From: Mytilisepta virgata
Taxonomy: Eukaryota > Mollusca > Bivalvia > Mytilida > Mytilidae
Direction of reading: 5' to 3'
Length of the DNA: 64,000 nucleotides
NCBI GenBank assembly: GCA_028015205.1
Contig: CM051519.1
Coordinates: 84,279,539 to 84,343,538, forward strand
The translations under genes were made by a program, and so were the position numbers. Positions 10,601 to 21,599 of this stretch are shown here, piece by piece (positions within the stretch are counted from its first letter, which is position 1; each line of letters begins with the position of its first letter). The notes below the pieces were generated by a model. That model worked only from the letters and a program-made list of their open reading frames with translations. It was not told where the DNA came from and ran no database searches.

Positions 10601-13600
10601 TAAAACCAAAATACTGGTATTTGGATATGGGAGACGATGTCAAAATTTGAAATTTGAATACAAAAACTCTGATATTGAAATAGTCAACGAATTCAATTAC
10701 TTGGGAGTAATTTTTACAAAAACGGGAAATTTTAACCTGACGAAAAAGCGCCTAGCAGATAAAGCACTTAAAGCCATGTACGAAGTTCTGAAATTTGGAA
10801 GAACCTATAAATTAACCATCAAAATTCAGCTCGATCTGTTTGATAAACTGGTCAAGCCAATACTCCTGTATGGATGCGAAATATGGGGATTCGGTAAAAA
10901 CGATATACTGGAACGTATCCATCTCAAATTTTGTAAACTACTCCTGAATCTAAAGTCATCAACCCCAAACAACATGGTTTACGGTGAGCTCGGCATGTAT
11001 CCGATTGATATTGATGTTAAAGTTCGGGCTATTTCATATTGGGCCCGACTTTTAAATGGAAAGGAGTCTAAACTGTCATTCATATTATACAAACTATCTC
11101 GAAAACTAAATGATAGAGGTCTATTACTCAAATGGACTCAGTTTATAAAAACAACGTTTGAAGAATGCGGTTTAACATATATTTGGGATACCGAAAACAT
11201 ACTAAGTAAAGAATGGGTTAAAGCTGTTGTCAAAAAGAGATTGCTTGATCAGTTTATCCAAAAATGGCAAACATCTTTAAATGAATCATCAAAGGCAGTG
11301 AATTATAGAATCTTCAAGGACAAATTAGAATTCGAAGACTATTTCAATAAACTAAAAATACAAGATGCGATTAAATTATGTAGATTTAGAACAGCAAATC
11401 ACTATCTCCCGATTGAAACTGGTAGATGGAGAAACATCGATAGGTCAAATAGATATTGTACCCTCTGTAACTGTCAAAAACTTGGCGATGAATTTCATTA
11501 TATACTAGAATGTGATTTTTTGGCTGATAGAAGAAAACAATACTTTCCCAGATATTTCATAAATAGAGCAAACACATATAAGTTCTCAGAACTTATGTCC
11601 ACCAAGAAACAATCACTATTATACAAGCTGTGCAATTTCATTAAGGTAATTAACAAAAATGTCGGACCCCCTGGCTAATTTACTTGTCTTACCGCCTGTC
11701 GTGCTTGTTTGTGTTTTTGTCTGTGTGTGTGGGTGTGTGTGTGTTTTGCCTTGTATTGTGACTTTTGTTTTGTAAATATTGTACATAGTCTGTTGTTAAC
11801 CTTCTCTGTACCAATATTATTGGCTTTATGAGAATAAAGATATATACAGCAAAAAGAATTTAAATTCTGTTAAATGTAGGGTTTCAACCATCAGGCAAAG
11901 TACCTTCTATCTGGATTTTGGCTAAAGTGTTATTCTATTGCTCAAATATATGTTTTGGTGTTTATTTTTGGTTTTCCAAAATTTTGGTCGAAGGTTAAAC
12001 CAACAGTGTCCTTTACTACATGTAGCACTGAGGTTATACATTTGTACCAGCCTAGGCACCTGTGATGGAACACGGGGGCTCAACCCAAAGAGCTGCCTAG
12101 CGCATCTCCAGGTGGCGGATAGGGGAGACCCTCTCGTTTTGGGGTTGTCAGGTCATTATACGGAAAGCCTGACCGCGGACCATAATGGGTAATGTGTTTG
12201 GAGAATGCCACACTACCTGCACGATAAAGACCCCTTCTGTAGTTTTCGAAAAAGAGTAGGGTAATGCCGCAACAGTAGGCTTAATTATCCGATCCTACCA
12301 AACCATCTTCCTTTTATAGTGGCAGTTAAAATTGGTTCCCCTTTGTGTCCTGTCCCACCCCTATTTGAATTGTTAGATTAATTGAACTGGTTCTCGTCCT
12401 GAAGAAGCATGAAATGTTTGCCACTGGACGCAACAATCAATCAATCAACCATCTGTACCATCTCCCCCGCAGTCATTACTTAAGTAATGATATGCCATTT
12501 TGTTACCTATTTTTTAAATTTTTGAAATTATGTTAAAAGTAGGGTTTCAACTCCTGAAGGGAAAGGTGTCCTTATCTTCAGTTTAGCTTCCCTGTTTTTT
12601 TCCAGATTGCTCCCAATTTTCTGCTGAATAGTTTTAGTTTTCCAAAGTTTTGGTCACGTGAGTACCTCATGAAGAATAATCCGCATATGAAAGGATGTAG
12701 TATCTAAATTTACTGATAATTGAAATTGTTAATGTTTAATTGAAATTTAAAATTCAAACTTTCATCGTTAAGCAGAATTTAGTAATATGGTTCAATATAC
12801 TACATAATGATAAATTTTGATACAAAATTATTGGAAATTGTTACTTTTTTTGAAGAAACAAATCATAACGGTTATGAGATTATGAAACAGGTGTGTATCA
12901 CATATAATAAACAACATTTTCACATTTTCCACAGACAGTATTATTGTGTAAGACAAATTTATCAGATTATACAGTAGACTAACGTTAAAACTGCCAATAC
13001 GTTATATAAGAGGCTTTAAATACGTCGGCATTGGCCTTGACTAAAAGTTTTATACAAACTTCATTGCGAGGAAAGTCTTTTCATCAGAAACATTCTTGAC
13101 CAAGACAGTATCTTAAAATGTCAGACAATAAAATTATGGGACTTGAAAAAGATAGTCACAATCAATATACTAGTAATGTCTTTTCCGGAGGGAGTTCAAA
13201 CTATAAGTTTAATTTGATAAAATTGTTAAATTTATTAACAGAAAATTTCGTCATATCTTTGCTAAAATTTGTTCTATAGAATACAGCCTATATGAGATGT
13301 TTTATAGTGAAATTTGGATTTTTATGTTTTTCTAAACTTGAGTTCAGAAAAATATAAAACGAAAATAGCTTGAGTTACAATGAAAGCAAACTATTTAAAA
13401 AAAAAAAAATGAAATATCTAAAATTACGTAACGAAAAAATTAAATTAAAAAAATAAATATAAAAGGAAGGTTATTACAGAATAAGGTAACAGGCTCCGTT
13501 TGTTTCGTCGTTGCTTAATTTATAAATTTATTGATTTAAACAATTATCGAAAAAACTAATAAATCCATTGACTTTTAACTATCGAAAATACCAAAAGCTT

Positions 13601-16600
13601 CAAATGTTCATCGGCCGAGTTGTGGTGACCCATATAATGTCAACACACAACTGTTAAGATGCTGCAAAACCACAAATCGTATGTCAAGTACACTTCCTAA
13701 AAACGTAATAATACAAAAATCATCCCTTCCGAGTTATCCCATGAAAGAAGAGAGTGTTTCTATAGACTTGGGTTTAAGAATTGTATACTGAACAATAATG
13801 AACATAATTGCTATTTTTAAACTAATATAAGAAATAAGAATTTTTTTCACCCTACTGATTGATTTATCTAGTTCGTATTTAATTGACCTCAGTTTTCTAT
13901 GTTTGTTGGGGATTTTATGCGCTTTCTTTTGTACCTACAAATTCATGTAACAATATTGCAAAGTAATGCATTTTTAATTTCGGTTTTTGACACCTGCAGA
14001 TAAAAATAATAATATACTTGCTTAAAACGAAAATATTGATGTTTATGTCCATATCTGTGCAGTAGTGAAATTTGAATGCTAATTAAATGATCAAAAGCAC
14101 TTGTACACAAATTGGAAAAAACCCAAAGTGTTTATTGGCTGATGACAAAAGCTGAGTTACATGTACCATTGTTTAACAAGATAACCAGTGATTAAAACAA
14201 TTTAAAGGAACATCGAAAAAAAATGAACCGCCTATGGTATCGGTGTATTGTTTATGCATAATTCAACAAATTATGTCAGGTGCTCATGTTCAAAAATGTG
14301 GAAAGCATATAAAATAACCAATATTTTTTTTACATCTTTCTCATATCCAAAGTGACCATAATTAGGGTAGAATCATAAACCATTTACCGACACAGCTATC
14401 TATGAGGGGTCTCAGAGAGTATCAATGTTTTGGTTGAATCCACCACTGATATTTCATTATGACAAAATGTACTTGTCAGATGTGATACAAACATTCTGAC
14501 AGCTCGAAATTAAGGATACCACAGACACTGCCAAGTCTGCATCTTATCTTGACCTTCACCTCGAAATTGACACCAGAGGAAGGTTGAATACAAAACTTTA
14601 CGACAAACGGGATGACTTTGACTTTCCAATCGTCAACTTTCCATTTTTGAGCGGCAATATTCCAGAAGCGCCGGCGTATGGAGTATATATTTCACAACTC
14701 ATACGTTATTCCAGAGCTTGTGACATATACATTGACTTCCTGGACAGAGCCCGGCTCCTGACAGAAAAGTTGCTCAGACAGGGGTACGTTACTCCTAAGC
14801 TGAAGTCATCCTTATCAAAGTTTTATGGGCGTCATCATGACTTGGTTGACAGGTATGAAAAAACCGTTTCCCAAATGAAAATGGACCTGTTCCATTGATA
14901 TCATCCCTTCCTCATACCGGATTTGACATAAGCAGCATGGCGGATGTCATGCAGGAAGCAGAGACTGCTTACTCTTCCGGAGCACCTGAGTCTACCCCCG
15001 GTTTTTTGGTGGGGTCCATGTTGTTCATACGTTTTTAGTTTTTAATTGTCGTGCATGTATTGTTTTGGTCTTGTCTTCGTTGTTCTCCGGAGTTTGTCAG
15101 TTGTAACGATTTTTCTCTCCTTCGAATATCCCTTTGGTATTTCTTGACACAATTTGTTCTCATTTCAGTATTTTGGCTGGTTGGCAAGATTTCACAATGA
15201 ACAAATAAGAAGTTCTGCTCATGCTGGACCAGCTTTTCTTGGATATCACAGATTTCTCTTACTTATGTAAGTACGAAATTTAGTATGCGTAATTATCTTT
15301 CTAACAACTGCTCCCTCTTTTTTTTAAATCATTCTTTCTTAGTACACACTAAACATGAGATCGGATCTGAAGTTTGTTCGATTTTTGTACCACAATTCTG
15401 ATAACCATTTTTGTCTCAATAGATTTTTAAGTTGCTAACTGACCCTTAATTTCAATACAAACACCTTTTTCACTGGTAACGTTTATTAACTTATTTACCA
15501 TAACCTTTGCAATGTTTGGATCTTGACCTAGTTTGACAAACGTATAAGTATATGAATGATTCCAGTTCTAGGTTTTGTTACAGTAGCACAGTAGATTCAT
15601 ATAGAATACTAAATTCTCTAAAACGTCATCAATCCTATTTTCTATCATTGACTCCTTTTTATATCATTTGTTATTCAGTCTCACATTTCCTTTTTGCTAA
15701 AGTGTATTATAATTATTTCATTTTTCTTGGACTTTGATGAAATTTTAAAGTGAAATTCGTAAGGAGACACTGATCGAATGGAAAAATAATGTATACTAGA
15801 TTTTTGATCCGTTGATTAAAAACTGAAGCCATTTGTCGGTTAACAGCGAGTACACAGCATTTAACACTTTCAGGTCTTGTTTTTCAATTGTTTCTCCTTC
15901 GTTTCACGTTTCTAGTGGTTTTTAGTTTTGGCTAAAGTTTGTCATATTTTGTTAACTGGGCCTACTTAGAGCTTGTTATATGGTGTTGGCGAATGTCCCA
16001 TGTTGAAGACTCTACTAAGACCCAGTTTTGTACTTTTTTGTTCCTTTTCTACTGTGAAACTACTAAGAGTAATTTTATGTTATAAACTTTTCAGATATTC
16101 AATTATAACGTAAATAGTATTCCGACCCAATTTTAAAAAGTTGAAAAATTAGGAAGTATAAAAAGTAAACACCTCAACTCCTACTGCAGTGGGACGCGGA
16201 GCCATGACAGCAATTGTAAAAATTCTTCTTCAATCTGTTTATTCTTATCTGAATAACTTCTTTAAATCATGTTTCAGATTAGAAAAGATTTTACAGCGTT
16301 TTGACCCAACAATTGCCATTCCCTACTGGAATTCTGTATTGGATTCAAATCTAGATATTCCAGAACAATCTATTATATGGAGCGATGACTATTTTGGTCC
16401 TGGAAATGGAATAGTTAATTCTGGTCCTTTTGCTGGATGGAAAGATTTACGAGGAAACAGAATAATACGAACTATTAATCAAGGCGGCTCTTTGTTTACT
16501 TCGGCCGAGATAAAAGATATACTACGTACACCGAACATTTATTCTTTGACCGAACCGTCTCCGTACGCCACACTCGAGTCATATCATGACGATGTACACA

Positions 16601-18246
16601 ATTATATTGGAGGTACAATGACGCCAATTGAGGAAGCTCCATGGGATATTATTTTTTGGTTGCATCATTGTTTTGTTGATTATATTTGGGAGGTTTGGAG
16701 GTATAATCATGGCTATAATACGGTATATCCAATTTATCAAGGCTTGCCACAACAACACCCAAATAAACGAATGTCAAATATGCCATATATTAATTTTCTC
16801 AAACGTGTTCCGTTTAATAGAGATGGATATTCAGTTCAGCTGGCTAAACAAAGTTCTTACCAGTTATCACCAACATGCTCTCGACAAAATCCAAACTGTG
16901 GTTCTGTGGACTTGCAGTGTAGACTAGACAGAAATCCACCCGAATGCGTCGCTGTTGATAGAAGATATAGAAAGCAAACATCAGCGTTAAATGCTGCAAG
17001 ACTGTATAAGAATGTTCGTTTCAATACCAATCAGCGCACTAACATTAAAAATCGTTTCAATGCCAATCAGCGCATCGGCATAAACAATCGGTTCAATACC
17101 AGTCAACGCATTGGCTTCAAAAAAATGTTCAATACAAATAAGCGCATTGGTATAAAAAATCGTTTCGGTACCAGTCAGCTAATTGGCAGAAAAAATCGTT
17201 TTAATACTAATCAGCCTTTTGGCTTCAATACCAATCAGCGCACTAACATTAAAAATCGTTTCAATGCCAATCAGCGCATCGGCATAAACAATCGGTTCAA
17301 TACCAGTCAACGCATTGGCTTCAAAAAAATGTTCAATACAAATAAGCGCATTGGTATAAAAAATCGTTTCGGTACCAGTCAGCTAATTGGCAGAAAAAAT
17401 CGTCTTAATACTAATCAGCCTTTTGGCATAAAAAATCGTTTCAATACCAATCGGCGCAGTGGCAGAAAAAAGCGAGACACAAGTAACGCAGGATATTATA
17501 CATCGGGGTTCAGCGTCAAATCCGTGGATATTGATAAGATCTATATTCCCCAAGAAAAAGAAACATGTATGGGGCAACCAGTACAAAATTCTTTCTTAGC
17601 AGATTGCTCTAGTGACGTAAAGAAATGGGCGTTTATACCGGTAAAAGTTGTCCATCTCCGTCCAAATGACGTGTATTTTGAATCCAGCTCACAATTATAT
17701 GCTGATAGAGGTATATACGATATGTATGACGAACATGAATATGAGGACTTGAAAAAATTTGTACACCCTGGCAATCCAGCTACATATCAGGATTGTCGGG
17801 AGGATACGTCAGGTGCATTCAAGGTCAGAATAAAATCTTATGGAATAAGTTACTTCGGAATCTATACGGATTACGTTTTCGTTGACAACCGACTTCCAAT
17901 TTCCTCTCATGTTGGATATATTGCAGTAGAAAAACCAACATCATACAAACCGACAATGGCCTTTGTCACTGCCTCTGATGCATGCGGAAGACTTTGTAAA
18001 CCGACATGCGCAAAAAGAGAAGGAGATCTTGTTTATCATGTACCCTGTTCAGGAGCAATAAAGGTAACAGATCAGAGTCCCGCAATGTACGGAAGAGATT
18101 TCGGTGAGGCCATCTTATCTATATGGCACTTTTATGGTAACTATACACCTTTCGAACGAGAAGAAAATATGTACATTATTTTTTATTGCGATTATTCAAA
18201 CGAATGGCCATGGCCAGAGTGCAAGGATCATGCAAATAAAGAATGA
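7667..18246 (+). CDS. Secreted tyrosinase-like protein A (823 aa, three coding exons)
   Basis: Coding exons 7667-8071, 15169-15266 and 16278-18246 (2472 nt, in frame). Type-3 copper oxidase of the secreted mollusc tyrosinase group, expected to oxidise phenols to quinones outside the cell, as in shell periostracum or byssus (role inferred). Residues 1-20 are a signal peptide. A Cys-rich segment follows, then RKKR at 98-101. The CuA site has H144, H153 and H162 (AHAGPAFLGYHR). The CuB site has H271 and H275 (HDDVH) and H298 (FWLHHCFVD). All six ligands are present. Then comes an arginine/asparagine-rich repeat region, a second RKKR, and a Cys-containing C-terminal domain. The start is the ATG 12 bases after the acceptor, conserved in gene B. 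The long open frame beginning at 16189 includes intron sequence. Intron 1 carries a LINE and an RT relic. Confidence 0.93.
8228..8791 (+). pseudogene. LINE endonuclease fragment, separated by a frameshift
   Basis: Open from 8228 (no start codon needed; 5' truncated) to a stop at 8789-8791. It carries endonuclease/exonuclease/phosphatase motifs: the catalytic-Glu segment VETKT near the start and GDFNA near 8630. The frame breaks in an A8 run at about 8779-8787. One base out of phase, the reading continues directly as NKYGTLLLNFCKGNNM into the RT frame. The break is therefore a single-base homopolymer indel and not the end of a protein. Confidence 0.8.
8808..11678 (+). CDS. LINE ORF2: end of endonuclease, reverse transcriptase, C-terminal domain (956 aa)
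   Basis: Long uninterrupted frame. The first ~70 residues finish the endonuclease (VVDYCISSPDLL, then SDVHTPL, the terminal catalytic His region). A lysine-rich linker follows. RT motifs follow in order: NYRPITIVS, SGFRQTYSTIDN, FIDFEKAFDKVW (first catalytic Asp), GVRQGENLSPFLFSLFLND, and LLYADDTALL (YADD box). A C-terminal segment CTLCNCQK...FHYILEC is the CCHC-like motif of this LINE group. The enzyme would copy its own RNA at a nicked target. An intact RT beside a single-base break upstream suggests a fairly young copy. The annotated ATG is only the first in this frame; translation originally began upstream. Confidence 0.9.
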   Translation: MNFCKGNNMFIVNGRFGKDQMIGKFTCKNASVVDYCISSPDLLNKFTDFNIMETTKLYSDVHTPLHIIFTSDNKRVENQSQSGNTGSGRRSNIKPWHIGKQKDFEENIDLQKTNTLAQKLDNLRERIDDIDTNVIDALVDELGNIFINSAKKSFGTFSNHKNVNNNDDSKQVNESGKNLKPWFDGESKKARQNFRKAKKRYKNHNNIQNYENMRSEEKKYKNLIDTKYKDYCKQLSDDLQYSYKYNPKHFWKILNGNKSKKQPDIELNVLHDFFKNLNSQDTDDQQSTTLELNLQDNINEHINRYISPDEILHCIKNLKNDKACSEDNIINEYIKSPKDRLIHIYERLFNIIFDTGILPKSWLSGVIKPIYKNKGNSKDPKNYRPITIVSCLGKLFTAVLNARLNEYSEDFAIIKENQSGFRQTYSTIDNIFSIFSLFEILKSKKKKLYCAFIDFEKAFDKVWRDGLFYKLLLNNINGKMYNVVHNMYSDIKSCISYNGNVTDYFNCETGVRQGENLSPFLFSLFLNDLEEFLLSKNITGLTNISNLLETELEIYLKLFILLYADDTALLAESPEDLQTQLNAFSDYCDTWKMKVNVDKTKILVFGYGRRCQNLKFEYKNSDIEIVNEFNYLGVIFTKTGNFNLTKKRLADKALKAMYEVLKFGRTYKLTIKIQLDLFDKLVKPILLYGCEIWGFGKNDILERIHLKFCKLLLNLKSSTPNNMVYGELGMYPIDIDVKVRAISYWARLLNGKESKLSFILYKLSRKLNDRGLLLKWTQFIKTTFEECGLTYIWDTENILSKEWVKAVVKKRLLDQFIQKWQTSLNESSKAVNYRIFKDKLEFEDYFNKLKIQDAIKLCRFRTANHYLPIETGRWRNIDRSNRYCTLCNCQKLGDEFHYILECDFLADRRKQYFPRYFINRANTYKFSELMSTKKQSLLYKLCNFIKVINKNVGPPG
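11870..12655. repeat. Direct repeats flanking an inserted element
   Basis: 11868-11990 (tgttaaatgtagggtttcaa to ggttttccaaaattttggtc) recurs, diverged, at 12530-12655 (tgttaaaagtagggtttcaa to gttttccaaagttttggtca). The sequence between them, about 12000-12451, is unrelated. The layout is either a tandem duplication with something inserted between, or two copies of one dispersed repeat. The ttttccaaaattttggtc motif belongs to a repeat I remember as very common in mussels. Confidence 0.5.
12000..12451 (+). mobile_element. Retroelement 3' end with (AATC)n tail
   Basis: GC-richer block than its surroundings, ending gccactggacgcaacaatca followed by atcaatcaa at 12429-12451. A short tetranucleotide tail after a gttgg/ccactggac-type end is the usual 3' end of several mollusc LINEs and their SINEs. 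No coding frame is preserved; the open frame at 11938-12192 is a read-through. Confidence 0.45.
12660..14485. other. Intron 1 of tyrosinase-like A, no recognised feature
   Basis: AT-rich intronic DNA without recognisable coding, tandem or inverted structure. It contains homopolymer A runs near 13390 and 13445 only. Confidence 0.4.
14490..15130 (+). pseudogene. Penelope-like RT fragment with 3' tail (in intron 1 of tyrosinase-like A)
   Basis: From about 14500 the frame reads EIKDTTDTAKSASYLDL, then LNTKLYDKRDDFDFPIVNF, then AYGVYISQLIRYSRACDIY, then LSKFYGRHHDLVDRY, ending at 14898. This is the C-terminal third of an RT whose YIDDVLSL box is visible in the minus-strand copy at 40551-40883. 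A non-coding tail follows (gcttactcttccggagcacc and a T-rich stretch). I place the family with Penelope-like elements from the memory of these conserved blocks; other RT groups are possible. This is the best-preserved C-terminal copy in the window. Confidence 0.7.
17017..17472 (+). repeat. In-frame coding tandem repeat, 36-bp (12-aa) unit, with a 204-bp higher-order duplication
   Basis: Inside exon 3 of tyrosinase-like A the protein becomes a run of about 13 diverged units of the type RFNTNQRIGIKN. The block 17021-17224 is repeated at 17225-17428. I see only two base differences between them (F to L in the sixth unit, and one at the very end). The higher-order unit is five full 12-aa units plus eight residues. 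The run is strongly basic (Arg/Lys/Asn/Gln) and ends at RKKRD. Gene B has just one remnant unit (HFNANGRKKRD) here. Confidence 0.92.
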
Positions 18247-19895
18247 GGTATCTTGTTGGTTTCAATTCTTTCTATTTTCCTATTCAATCTCGTAAATACC
18301 TACTTTTAAACACAAAGTAATTGATACACTAGCAATACATACATTTTCAATATATTTCCTCGTGTTAAAATTTAATCGGATGTCAATATCAGATTTATGT
18401 GCTAGTGATAGTACAGAGTAGAAATATCAGAAGAAAAACAAACTTTCAAAACTAAAGGATCTAATGAGACTATCGCTTACCTGAGGTTTCATAATCAATC
18501 TTTCATGGAATCCAGGAAGAAATTTGAGAATCGGGCTAAGTAGAGATTGATTTGTAATATTCAGCCTCTATCTTTTGTCGAATTATCTAATGTTACTGAA
18601 ATATTGCTCAAAGATGAAAAAAAAAGACAACTTTCAAAACATAGCTTTGCGAAGCATTGCATCCCGGACCGGTTCCATTGGGCGAATAAATCAAGGGAGA
18701 TTATTTTGAGTCATGCTAATCATATTTGACCTACGTCAGGAATCTAGTCGTTATTTTGGCAATTACAGTAAAAGAAGGGTCCAGATGATCTAGTAGTATC
18801 AGATTATGAGATTTAAAAAAAGTTTATTGCTGGTTCTTCTATTTTAATTAGTTAACTAGTTTTAATAATGTTGGTTATATTGACCATGTTCTTGAAACAT
18901 CTCTGAGGAAGGATGACACGAGAACCTATTCTACAAGATTTTGGTTCTGAGTGACCCATTATATTCAAAGATGGAGATCTTAAATAATTTACTGATCTTT
19001 TCTATTTGTAATGATAATCCAGACCATTGAGACAATTCTGAAAGTGGATAACATAAAGACAAATTTTATCAAGTTGTTGCAGAGGAGTTTGTGTTTACGA
19101 CTAAGGATGACTAAATGTGCATGGCCCTTTCATCCAAGTGATATAAAAAGCAAACTAATTCCGAAAAATATACAATGAAATGAGTTGGCTTCATTGGCAA
19201 AACTATTTCCCTTTTTTTTTCTCCGACACATTATAGCAAAATACAAGTTCACACAAAAGTATACAGAATGCATTCAGTAATTGTTTGAACACAAAAACTT
19301 CAGAGTATATCAAGAATATTATATGAGCAAGAATGACTCTTAGATTTAAATGCACGACTCGCAGTTTAGAATGATACATTTTCAGCGTTGGTAACTCAAC
19401 ACCAATAAAAAATGTGATCCGCTGGCAGACATCATGGGAAAAATTCTAAATACAATTAGGGCACCTTAAAAACATTTGAGCAGGCATTTTCCTGTCGATA
19501 TTACATTTTATAGCTTAAAATTCTACAAAATATTTAGTTTTACCTAACTTGCATCTTTCTACACCTTGGAAATCAGAACAACCCATTTATAACATTCTAT
19601 TAAAAAATGATAAGTTTCTCCATAATTTGTCTAGGTCATGGAAGTCTGTGCTCAATTACACTGCTATACAAATGAAAGTTTTGGTTGAAATTTGAATAAT
19701 CCAAATTAATTTCATATCCATCTTCTTTTTCTACTTTTTTCTGTTTTTGATCTTTCACTACAAATCCTGTCTGGCCAAGATCAAACATGATCAGATACCG
19801 GTATATTTTTTCAACAAGCGGCAACAGGAAACACTAGTTTGATCAAAGTTTTGTCAATTTATAACCACTGTAACTTTGTCATTTTAGCCCGTGAA
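18247..19895. other. 3' flank of tyrosinase-like A, no recognised gene
   Basis: The first ~300 bases align in places to the 3' flank of gene B (atcttgttg-tttcaattctt after the stop), so this part is shared 3' UTR. Beyond about 18550 I see no gene or repeat with a partner in the window. Confidence 0.45.
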
Positions 19896-19898
19896 CTT

Positions 19899-21594
19899 AA
19901 AACAAGAGAGCTCTTCAAATTTATTAATGCCATTTATACTTCAATCTATTTATAGCTAATGTGACCTTGGCCTTTGACATAGGACAAGTGAGCTTTTAGC
20001 ATCACTTGGCGCCCGTCGTCCGTCCGTCTTTAAACTTTTACATTTTCATCTTCTCCTCTGAAACCCCTGGACCTATTGAACTGAATCTTGGCCTGAAGCT
20101 TCTATGGAAGGTCCTTTACAAGTTTGCATAAATCATCCCGGTCCGTCAAACAAAATGGCCGCCATGAGCATTTGCATGTTCTGATTGGTCCAAATTTAAA
20201 ACTTCTCCTCTGAAACCGTAAAGCCAAATGAACTGATTTTTGGTATGGAACATCTATCGAAGGTCCTTTACAAAGTTTGCATAAATCATCCCGGTCCATG
20301 AAATAAAATGGCAGCCATTAGCATTTCATGTTCTGATTGGTCCAAATCTAAAACTTCTCCTCTGAAACCGTAAAGCCAATTCAAATGAACTGATTTTTTG
20401 GTATGGAGCATCTATGGAAGGCCCTTTACAAAGTTTGCATAAATTATCCCGGTCCGTGAAACAAAATGGTCGCCATTAGCATTTACTAGTTCTGATTGGT
20501 CCAAATTTTAAACTTCCCCTCCTCTGAAACCGTAAAGCCAAATGAACTGATTTTTGGTATGGAGCATCTATCGAAGGTCCTTTACAAACTTTGCATAAAT
20601 CATCCCGGTCCGTGAAATGAAATGGCGGCCATTAGCATTTACATGTTCTGATTGGTCGAAATTTAAAACTTCTTCTCCTCTGAAACCGTAAAGCCAAATG
20701 AACTGACTTTTGGTATGGAGCATCTATGGAAGGTCCTTTACAAAATTTGCATAAATCATCCTGGTCAGTGAAACAAAATGGCCGCCATGAACATTTACAT
20801 GTTCTCATTGGTCGAAATATAAAACTTCTTCTCTGAAACCGTAACGGCAAATGAACTGTTTTTTGGTATGGAGCATCTGTGGAAGATCCTTTTCAAAGTT
20901 TGCATAAATCATCTTGGTCCCTGAAACAAAATGGCCGCCATGAACATTTACATTTTCTGATTGGTCGAAATTTAAAACTTCTCCTCTGAAACCGTAAAGC
21001 CAAATGAACTGATTTTTGGTGTGGATCATCTATGTAAGGTCCTTTACAAAGTTTGCATAAATTATCCTGGTCCGTGAAACAAAATGGCCACCATGACCAT
21101 TTAAATGTTCTGATTTGTCGAATTTTCAAACTTCTTCTCCCTTGAAACCGTAAAGCGAAATGAACTGATTTTTGGTATGGAGCATCTATGGAAGGTCCTT
21201 TACAAAATTTGCATAAATCATCCCGGAACATGAAACAAAATGGCTAACCATAAGCATTACATGTTCTGATTGGTTGAAATTTTAAACGTCTCTCCTCTGA
21301 AACCGTAAAGCCAAATGAACTAAATTTTGGTATGAAGAATCTAAGAAATGTCCTTTACAAACTTACAAAATCATAGTCCGTGAAACAAAATGGCCACCAG
21401 AAGCCTTTATATGTTCTCATTGGTCAAATTTTTTAATTCTTCTCCTCTGAAACCGTTTGGCCAAATGAACTTATACTTGGTATGAAGCATCTATGGAAGG
21501 TCATTTACAAAGTTTCCAGAAATCAATCTAGTCAATCAAAAGTTTCTGACTCGCGGGTCAGCGATACAGGCTAAGCCCTCTGAGCCTCTTGTTT
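19899..21594. mobile_element. TIR element with internal ~155-bp tandem array
   Basis: Left end aaacaagagagctctt and right end agcctcttgttt form short inverted termini (AAACAAGAG). Between them a unit of about 151-163 bp repeats roughly ten times from 20040 to 21540. The marker gtttgcataaatcatcc falls near 20112, 20274, 20437, 20590, 20748, 20899, 21053 and 21208, with two more degenerate units. Each unit carries aaaatggccgccat and ctgattggtc. The minus-strand open frames across it (such as 20102-20299 and 20893-21231) are by-products of the array. The architecture matches the bivalve non-autonomous elements with ~160-bp cores described as pearl/CvA-like. Confidence 0.75.
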
Positions 21595-21599
21595 AAATC

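Larger units (their letters stand above)
8228..11865 (+). mobile_element. 5'-truncated LINE (APE-type non-LTR retrotransposon) in intron 1 of tyrosinase-like A
   Basis: Coding similarity opens at 8228 with an endonuclease fragment (DIVCFVETKT, then SGGILIG, then LLGDFNARTS), as in AP-endonuclease LINEs. It continues into a full reverse transcriptase and a C-terminal Cys/His segment. The 3' end near 11830-11865 has gagaataaagatatat, a polyadenylation-type tail. It lies in sense orientation in the tyrosinase intron. ORF1 and the start of the endonuclease are missing, so this is a 5'-truncated copy. RT motifs place it with the Jockey/CR1/L2-like broad group; I cannot fix the clade by eye. Confidence 0.88.

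Noticed and set aside
16189..16277. ATG at 16189 as start of a 685-residue tyrosinase
   Set aside because: The sequence before 16278 is intron 2 read through; the acceptor gtttcag at 16271-16277, the phase and the homologous exon in gene B show the exon starts at 16278.
20102..21231. Minus-strand repeat protein (LALRFQRRSFKF...CKLCKGPSID)
   Set aside because: The frames are by-products of the ~155-bp non-coding tandem array; frames change between units and no start, intron or domain is conserved.
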